From Boseongicola sp. (GTDB lineage: Bacteria; Pseudomonadota; Alphaproteobacteria; Rhodobacterales; Rhodobacteraceae), in contig JABDPD010000448.1 in assembly GCA_013042895.1 (NCBI GenBank), forward strand, positions 1 to 10,487: DNA of 10,487 nt. Direction: 5' to 3'. Positions within the stretch are counted from its first letter, which is position 1; each line of letters starts with the position of its first letter. The notes under the pieces are model-generated. The model searched no databases. It was given only the letters and a program-made list of their open reading frames with translations, and was not told the origin of the DNA. Positions 5,560-10,487 of this stretch are shown in pieces. The position numbers and the translations under genes are program-made.

Positions 5560-7161
5560 TTGTTGATCTGGGCCGTACGGCTTGTTCGCACCGGCGTTGA
5601 GCGTGGGTTTTCGAACCAGCTGCGGTTTTGGCTGCGGCATTCTGAGATGAACCGGTTTATTTCGGCGGGGACAGGACTTGGGGCCGCCGTTTTGTTGCAA
5701 AGCTCAACTGCAGTAGCTGTGATGACCTCAGGGTTTATTGCGAAACGTGGACTGGCTGCAGCAACAGGCTTGGCGATCCTTTTGGGTGCCGACGTGGGAT
5801 CGGCGATTGTATCGCAAATTCTGGTCGTTCGCTTGCCACTGCTTATTCCGCTTCTTTTGCTTTTTGGTGTCGCGGTTTTCAGCAATGCGGGCACTAGTAC
5901 TTTCCGTCAGGTTGGACGTGTCTTGATCGGCCTTGCGTTGATCTTCGTGTCGCTCGACATGATCCGCGCCGCGACCGGACCGTTGGTGGCTGATCCGGCT
6001 ACGCAAACTGTTATGTCGTATCTCAGCGAAGACCTCATTAGTGCGTTTCTGATAGGCGCCATTTTTGCGTGGTTGGTGCATTCGAGTGTCGCGGCAGTTT
6101 TGTTTTTTGTGACACTTGCGGGGCAGGGTGTCTTGCCGCCTATCGCCGCCGCTTCAATGATCCTCGGGGCCAATTTGGGAGGGGCGTTTATTGCTTATTT
6201 CCTGACGATTTCCTCGCCGGTCATCGCCCGACGAGTTGTAATTGGCAATCTTGCGATTCGTGGAAGTGGCGCTGCATTGGCGGCGGCGATAATCGCAGCG
6301 GCGCCCGAGTTGCTGGAGACGCTTGGGACAAGCCCGGACCGTCAGGCGATCAATTTACATCTTGCCTTTAATGTCATCATTGCAGTTCTGGCTTTGCCTT
6401 TTGTCTCCCTCATCATGTCCATTATTGAAAGTCTTGTCCCTGACAAACCCGTGCCTGAGAATGGGAGTCTAGTGAAGAGTGCACTCGACGATTCTGCCCT
6501 AGATCGCCCCCGCCGTGGGCTTGACTGCGTTGCGCGAGAGCTGTTGGGGATGGGGCAGAAAATTGAGAATATGCTGCTTGCGGTTGAGCCACTTTACGAT
6601 GCTTGGGATGCGGATGCCGCCCAAGTTATTCGCGCTCAGAATAAGGCAGTTGGCGACAATCACCTCGAGGTGAAGCTCTATCTAGCGCGTTTGGCAGAAA
6701 ATGGATTGGACGAAGAACTCAGCAAGCGCTCAATGGAACTGGCCTCGATTTCGACGAGCCTGGTTTCGGGCTCCGATGCAATTTCTCGCATAATGGTGCA
6801 GTTGGCGAAAGAGATGCATTCGCAGAACGTTCGTTTTTCCGAAAGAGGGCGAGAAGAGATCGGAGACTTTTCGGATCGGGTGCAGAACAATGTTCAACTG
6901 GCATTGAACGTCATGTTGAACCAAAATCCGGCCGAGGCGCGAGAGCTTGTCGCGGCGAAAGAAAAGGTCAGGAAGGTCGAGCGGAAATTGCAGCGCAAAC
7001 ATTTGGAACGGCTGCGTGATGGTCTGTCGGAAAGTATGGATACGAGCAATATTCATCAGGAAACGCTTCGCGCTCTGAAGCAGATTAACACTGCCTTTTC
7101 AATGGTTGGATATCCCATTCTTGAAGAGACCGGTGATCTGATGAAGAGTCGGTTGGCTTGA
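5560..7161 (+). CDS. Na/Pi cotransporter family protein with PhoU-like domain
   Basis: Membrane protein of the sodium-dependent phosphate cotransporter family, resembling E. coli YjbB; its role would be phosphate movement across the inner membrane. The N-terminal two thirds holds two Na/Pi repeats. The first has LLQSSTAVAVMTSGF then LGADVGSAI; the second has VHSSVAAVLFF then LGANLGGAF, so the QSS motif is HSS in the second repeat. From about residue 310 it becomes hydrophilic, helical and charged, like a PhoU-type domain, to the end at 533 residues. The start is uncertain. TTG 5560 is the first usual start codon, but the frame is open back to 5461, and from 5518 it reads IILIFLLSLGGAVA, which belongs to the first membrane helix. 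No ATG, GTG or TTG covers that part, so either an ATT (5518 or 5521, behind AGAGAGGG) starts it or the 5' end is damaged. The gene converges on the regulator gene. Confidence 0.85.
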   Translation: MLIWAVRLVRTGVERGFSNQLRFWLRHSEMNRFISAGTGLGAAVLLQSSTAVAVMTSGFIAKRGLAAATGLAILLGADVGSAIVSQILVVRLPLLIPLLLLFGVAVFSNAGTSTFRQVGRVLIGLALIFVSLDMIRAATGPLVADPATQTVMSYLSEDLISAFLIGAIFAWLVHSSVAAVLFFVTLAGQGVLPPIAAASMILGANLGGAFIAYFLTISSPVIARRVVIGNLAIRGSGAALAAAIIAAAPELLETLGTSPDRQAINLHLAFNVIIAVLALPFVSLIMSIIESLVPDKPVPENGSLVKSALDDSALDRPRRGLDCVARELLGMGQKIENMLLAVEPLYDAWDADAAQVIRAQNKAVGDNHLEVKLYLARLAENGLDEELSKRSMELASISTSLVSGSDAISRIMVQLAKEMHSQNVRFSERGREEIGDFSDRVQNNVQLALNVMLNQNPAEARELVAAKEKVRKVERKLQRKHLERLRDGLSESMDTSNIHQETLRALKQINTAFSMVGYPILEETGDLMKSRLA

Positions 7162-7218
7162 TGTGATTTTTTGGTTTTTTGATCGCTCTTCCTATGACGG
7201 ACGGTGTGAAGCAGGCGC

Positions 7219-8091
7219 CTAGGTGAATTTGCGAAAAAGCCGCGTTTGATCGAACATATGCTCAAGTTCTTCCATGCGATCTTTAGCCGTGTCCCATTTC
7301 AGGTTCTGCACCGAGGCAATCATGGTCTCGACCAAGAGCAGGGTGGTCGCAATTGAATCCCATGCTGAAGGCACGATGATGCGCGCGCCAAAACTGATGT
7401 CTGCAAGGCGATGTACGGGCGAGCGCCATTGGTCCGTGAACAATACCAGATTGGCGCCTTTGTCGTGGGCAAGTTTGGCCAGCTTTAGCGTGTTATTCTC
7501 GTATCGGCGCATGTCGAAAAGCACGACAACATCTCCATTTTTGATGTCCAAGAGGTAATGCGGCCAAGCGTTCGAGGTGGATTGGATGTGGGTAATATTG
7601 GGTCGAATGACTTGCATGTGAAGGAACAGGTGTTCCGCCAAAGTATGCGTAATGCGTCCGCCTGCGATGTAGAGGTGGTTCTCTTCGTCAGCGATCATTT
7701 CGCAAGCGGTATCGAATTCATCGGGTTCGATCTGAGCGAGTGTGTGGCGAATATTGTCGATCACCGCATCTGTGAAGCGATTGAGGAGATGGCCAGATGG
7801 TGCGCCCTCGGTCCAGGTGTCGTGTTTTGCAATCGGGTCTTTGACTTTTGCCTTGAGTTCCTCGCGCAGCTCCGCCTGAAACTCCGGGTATCCCTTGAAC
7901 CCGAGCTTTTGAACCATGCGTGCGACCGTGGGGCCAGAGACATTCGCGTCGCGCGCAAGATCGTTCAGCGGACCAAGCCCTGAGACTGGATAGTTTTCGA
8001 GAATGGAGTGCGCCAGTTGCCGCTCTGCACGGGTGAGGTTGTCGAGCTGGCTTTGTATCCGGTCCGAAATTGTAAGGGGTACGTCAGACAC
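7219..8091 (-). CDS. RpiR-family transcriptional regulator (HTH + SIS)
   Basis: Cytoplasmic DNA-binding regulator of 290 residues, the usual RpiR length. The N-terminal helix-turn-helix domain covers about residues 1-77, with the recognition region LNDLARDANVSGPTVARM at 42-59 and LGFKGYPEF after it. The C-terminal SIS (sugar isomerase) domain covers about 125-255, with HLYIAGGRITHTLAEHL, GDVVVLFDMRRYENNTLKLA and GANLVLFTD. SIS domains usually bind phosphosugars, but nothing in the window handles sugars. The start is GTG at 8091, with GGAGG six bases upstream. The gene is divergent from the amidohydrolase-TRAP operon across 119 bases that contain inverted repeats, so it probably controls that operon and itself. 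Whether it represses or activates cannot be told. Confidence 0.93.
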   Translation of the reverse strand: MSDVPLTISDRIQSQLDNLTRAERQLAHSILENYPVSGLGPLNDLARDANVSGPTVARMVQKLGFKGYPEFQAELREELKAKVKDPIAKHDTWTEGAPSGHLLNRFTDAVIDNIRHTLAQIEPDEFDTACEMIADEENHLYIAGGRITHTLAEHLFLHMQVIRPNITHIQSTSNAWPHYLLDIKNGDVVVLFDMRRYENNTLKLAKLAHDKGANLVLFTDQWRSPVHRLADISFGARIIVPSAWDSIATTLLLVETMIASVQNLKWDTAKDRMEELEHMFDQTRLFRKFT

Positions 8092-8136
8092 CTATCGCCT
8101 CCATTTTTGATCGGTAAATTTTCAGATGGCCCGCGC

Positions 8137-8171
8137 CTGAATAATTACCTTCAGAATTCTGTTGACAGAAT
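8137..8171. promoter_or_regulatory. Candidate operator: chain of three overlapping inverted repeats
   Basis: Within the spacer between the divergent rpiR-type gene and the amidohydrolase gene lie CTGAA-N8-TTCAG (8137-8154), the perfect palindrome CAGAATTCTG (8152-8161), and ATTCTGT-TG-ACAGAAT (8156-8171), a perfect seven-base inverted repeat. Dimeric regulators of the RpiR family bind inverted repeats in such spacers. The repeats are seen; binding is inferred. Confidence 0.6.
8162..8167 (+). promoter_or_regulatory. Possible -35 box of the amidohydrolase-TRAP operon
   Basis: A consensus TTGACA lies inside the 8156-8171 inverted repeat, 43 bases before the amidohydrolase start. No good -10 box follows: a 17-base spacing gives GCACTT and an 18-base spacing CACTTT. 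If this is the promoter, a regulator bound to the inverted repeat would cover its -35. Confidence 0.4.
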
Positions 8172-8210
8172 CTCTTTGTGGCAAGCACTTTGTTTTGATC
8201 AGGAGGGGCG

Positions 8211-8990
8211 ATGTCAGACGCAGAGGTGCAAGCAACAATTAAACCGGTCGAGGTGGTGAATGTTGCCGGATCGTCGTCGATTGTCTTGGTGTGCGAGCAT
8301 GCCTCAAAGCACTTTCCTGTAACGCTCAACAAATTGGGTTTGGCACCAGACGCCCTTGAAAGCCATGCGGCTTGGGACCCAGGAGCGATGGGGGTGGCAA
8401 GGCGACTGTCGGAGGTGTTGGACGCCGCTTTGGTTGCAGGAACCGTTTCGAGGCTGGTTTATGATTGTAACCGCCCGCCAGAGGCGGCCGATGCAATTCT
8501 TACCAAGAGCGAAGTCTTCGATGTGCCGGGGAATATTGGGCTTTCGGAGACTGAGCAGCGCGCGCGGGTTGAGGCTTTCTATGTGCCTTTCAAGACTACC
8601 CTTGCGGATAGGATTGCGTGTACGCAAGCGCCAGTTGTTGTGACGGTCCATAGCTTTACGCCGGTTTACCATGGAAAGACGCGGTCAGTGGAGATTGGTA
8701 TTCTTCACGATAGAGACAGCAGATTGGCAGACGCGATGCTGGACATTGCGTCTGACAATACGGGACTGACGGTTCGGCGGAATGATCCCTATGGACCCGC
8801 CGATGGCGTGACACACACTTTGAAGCAGCACGCTTTGCCGGGTGGGTACTTGAATGTCATGCTCGAGGTGCGAAACGACCTAATAAAAACGGCCGCGGAA
8901 CAGCGTCACATGGCTGACATGATAGGTCTTTGGCTGGTGAATGCCTGCCTAAACTGTGAAGCGGAAGGTGTCATCAGATGGTCCGCTTAA
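8211..8990 (+). CDS. N-formylglutamate amidohydrolase family protein
   Basis: Predicted cytoplasmic amidohydrolase of the FGase family (named for HutG, which releases formate from N-formylglutamate in histidine breakdown). It has 259 residues, typical for the family. Visible motifs are VCEHAS (Glu29, His30), HAAWDPGA (52-59), SRLVYDCNRP (80-89), VHSFTP (His147), VEIGILHD (160-167), PYGPADGVTHTL (193-204) and LEVRND with Glu219. The Glu29/His30 and His147 positions are candidates for metal or catalytic residues. No signal peptide is seen. AGGAGGGG lies just before ATG 8211. The 3' end overlaps the next gene, a TRAP small permease, so the substrate probably enters through that transporter. No other histidine-degradation (hut) gene lies in the window, so the enzyme may act on another N-acyl amino acid or related amide. 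Family confident, substrate open. Confidence 0.9.
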   Translation: MSDAEVQATIKPVEVVNVAGSSSIVLVCEHASKHFPVTLNKLGLAPDALESHAAWDPGAMGVARRLSEVLDAALVAGTVSRLVYDCNRPPEAADAILTKSEVFDVPGNIGLSETEQRARVEAFYVPFKTTLADRIACTQAPVVVTVHSFTPVYHGKTRSVEIGILHDRDSRLADAMLDIASDNTGLTVRRNDPYGPADGVTHTLKQHALPGGYLNVMLEVRNDLIKTAAEQRHMADMIGLWLVNACLNCEAEGVIRWSA

Positions 8991-9547
8991 TGCGACAGTT
9001 CATCCACGTTGTGGACGCCATCAATTATCGAATGGGGCGTTTTGTGATGTACTGCATCTTCGTTCTGATGGGGGTGTTGTTGTGGTCGTCTGTCAGCAAG
9101 ACCTTTTTTCTGCCGTCTCTTTGGACGCTGGAATTGGCGCAGTTTATCATGGTGGGCTACTACATTTTGGGCGGGCCGTACTCGATCCAACTGGGATCGA
9201 ACGTGCGAATGGATTTGTTTTACGGAAGTTGGTCGGCGCGTAAGAAAGCGCGCTTTGACGTTCTGACCGTGTTGTTCCTGATCTTCTATCTTTGCGTTCT
9301 GCTTTATGGCGCGGTGAGTTCCACTGCCTACTCGCTGGGGTATTGGGGAAGCGAGCCGTTCAGCTTTTTTGCGGGGCTTGTGACGGGGACGGAGGAGGTT
9401 GGCCGGTTGGAGCGGTCTCCGACAGCGTGGCGGCCTTATTTGTGGCCGGTTAAATCGGTCATGATCTTTGGGCTATTCCTAATGCTGTTGCAGTGCGTTT
9501 CAGAGTTGCTGAAAGACGTGCTGCGGCTTCGCGGTGAGGCGATCTGA
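8978..9547 (+). CDS. Second TRAP small permease (DctQ family)
   Basis: Small membrane subunit of a second TRAP transporter, 189 residues, longer than the first DctQ (168). It has four hydrophobic segments, roughly residues 20-40, 45-65, 90-115 and 155-180. An extra soluble stretch between the last two contains LGYWGSEPF and LERSPTAWRPYLWPVK; to my recollection this is a mark of the longer DctQ subgroup found in keto-acid and mannitol/chloroaromatic-type TRAP systems. ATG 8978 has GGAAGG nine bases upstream and overlaps the amidohydrolase gene by 13 bases. ATG 8990, in the same frame, forms a TAATG overlap with that gene's stop and is an equally possible start. The stop overlaps the next start as TGATG. 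Confidence 0.9.
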   Translation: MVRLMRQFIHVVDAINYRMGRFVMYCIFVLMGVLLWSSVSKTFFLPSLWTLELAQFIMVGYYILGGPYSIQLGSNVRMDLFYGSWSARKKARFDVLTVLFLIFYLCVLLYGAVSSTAYSLGYWGSEPFSFFAGLVTGTEEVGRLERSPTAWRPYLWPVKSVMIFGLFLMLLQCVSELLKDVLRLRGEAI

Positions 9548-10487
9548 TGCCGTATGAACTGATCGCGACGCTGATGTTCTCCACCATGATGTTGATGCTC
9601 TTGACCGGGCAGCGGGTGTTTGGAGCGATTGGTTTCATAGCTGTTGTAGCGGCTTTATTGCTCTGGGGTGATCGTGGTGGATTTGACATTGGTTTCGCAG
9701 CGGCGATGAAGTTGATGAAGTGGTATCCGCTGCTGACACTGCCGATGTTCATTTTCATGGGGTATGTCCTGTCGGAATCTCGCATTGCCGATGATCTTTA
9801 TAAGATGTTCCATGTTTGGATGGGCGGTTTGCGCGGGGGGCTTGCGATCGGGACGATTGGACTGATGGTCCTGATTTCGGCGATGAACGGGCTGTCGGTG
9901 GCAGGGATGGCCATTGGGGCAACGATTGCGCTGCCGGAGTTGCTAAAGCGCGGATATGACAAGAGAATGGTGACGGGGGTCATCCAAGCGGGATCATCGC
10001 TTGGGATACTTGTGCCGCCGTCGGTCGTATTGGTGCTTTATGCGATGATCGCTCGGCAACCGGTGGGCCAACTTTGGTTGGCGGGTGTCGTTCCGGGACT
10101 GATGATGGCGGCGATGTTCATTGCATATATCGCCATTCGGTGTCGGATTAACCCGGTGCTGGGGCCAGTTTTACCGATTGAGGAACGCGACATTCCCCGC
10201 GCCGAGAAGCTGCGGCTGCTCCGCGCAGGTCTTTTGCCGCTGTTTATTTTCGCAGCAATGATGGTGCCCTTTGTCAACGGATGGACATCGTTGGTAGAAA
10301 GCTCGGCCATCGGAGCGCTTACCGCATTTATTGCTGCGGTGCTGAAGGGGCGGATGACCCGCGAGGTATTTGAGAACTCGGTGCGCAATACTTTGGGCAT
10401 CACCTGCATGTTTATGTGGATTATTCTGGCCGCCCTTGCATTTGGCGCTGTGTTTGATGGGCTGGGCGCGGTCAAAGCGATTGAGAG
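9547..10487 (+). CDS. Second TRAP large permease (DctM family), cut by window end
   Basis: Large membrane subunit partner of the second DctQ. It starts at ATG 9547 inside TGATG, so translation is probably coupled to dctQ. About 313 codons are present and the frame is open at the right edge; DctM proteins usually have 425 or more residues, so roughly a quarter or more is missing. Signatures include YPLLTLPMFIFMGYVLSES, GAT-ALPELLKRGYDKRM, and AGSSLGILVPPSVVLVLYAM with the paired prolines at residues 157-158, the same place as in the first DctM of this window. The two DctMs differ strongly in sequence elsewhere, so this is not a recent duplication. No binding-protein gene precedes it; one may follow outside the window. 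Confidence 0.92.
   Translation, partial: MPYELIATLMFSTMMLMLLTGQRVFGAIGFIAVVAALLLWGDRGGFDIGFAAAMKLMKWYPLLTLPMFIFMGYVLSESRIADDLYKMFHVWMGGLRGGLAIGTIGLMVLISAMNGLSVAGMAIGATIALPELLKRGYDKRMVTGVIQAGSSLGILVPPSVVLVLYAMIARQPVGQLWLAGVVPGLMMAAMFIAYIAIRCRINPVLGPVLPIEERDIPRAEKLRLLRAGLLPLFIFAAMMVPFVNGWTSLVESSAIGALTAFIAAVLKGRMTREVFENSVRNTLGITCMFMWIILAALAFGAVFDGLGAVKAIE

Noticed and set aside
7165..7182. T-rich run (two T6 tracts) after the cotransporter gene as an intrinsic terminator
   Set aside because: I found no stable GC-rich stem directly upstream of the T tracts, so this is only a T-rich patch in the convergent gap.
10038..10475. 145-codon minus-strand frame near the right edge
   Set aside because: It mirrors the second dctM, whose + strand frame is open, hydrophobic and carries family motifs.
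1..10487. CRISPR array, tRNA, rRNA, insertion sequence, origin or toxin-antitoxin pair
   Set aside because: Looked for on both strands; no spaced repeats, cloverleaf, transposase motif or terminal inverted repeats were seen.

Overview
The window reads as chromosomal DNA from an alphaproteobacterium. A Roseobacter-type (Rhodobacterales) marine heterotroph is the best guess, because of two TRAP transporter modules, an RpiR-family regulator, tightly overlapping operons and moderate G+C. This is inference from gene content; no rRNA or other phylogenetic marker is present.

Left block (about 1-5060, + strand) is a probable operon. The last codons of an unidentified gene overlap the start of a LeuC-like large subunit. 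A LeuD-like small subunit follows, overlapping it by ATGA. Next come a complete TRAP transporter: periplasmic binding protein DctP with a strong ribosome binding site, a 10-bp hairpin in the P-Q gap, then small (DctQ) and large (DctM) permeases joined by a TAATG overlap. Together they suggest uptake of an organic acid and its hydration or isomerisation by an isopropylmalate-dehydratase-type hydro-lyase. The substrate cannot be read from sequence, and ordinary leucine biosynthesis would not need the transporter.

Middle (5061-7161): about 450 bases with no convincing gene, holding weak terminator-like hairpins and scrambled reading frames. Then comes a Na/Pi-cotransporter family protein (YjbB-like, with a PhoU-like C-terminal region) whose expected N-terminus has no ATG, GTG or TTG in frame. 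Strand composition also changes about here: sampled lines on the left are balanced or C-rich, those on the right clearly G-rich. This looks like a rearrangement or insertion boundary.

Right block (7219-10487): an RpiR-type regulator on the minus strand is divergent from a second + strand operon encoding an N-formylglutamate amidohydrolase family protein, a second DctQ and a second DctM that runs off the window. The 119-base divergent spacer holds a chain of inverted repeats around a TTGACA box, a good candidate operator for the regulator. No binding protein for this second TRAP module lies in the window; it may lie downstream.

The gene families are all known. The open questions are the substrates of the two uptake-plus-enzyme modules, the operator, the hairpin between dctP and dctQ, and the odd 5' end of the Na/Pi cotransporter gene.
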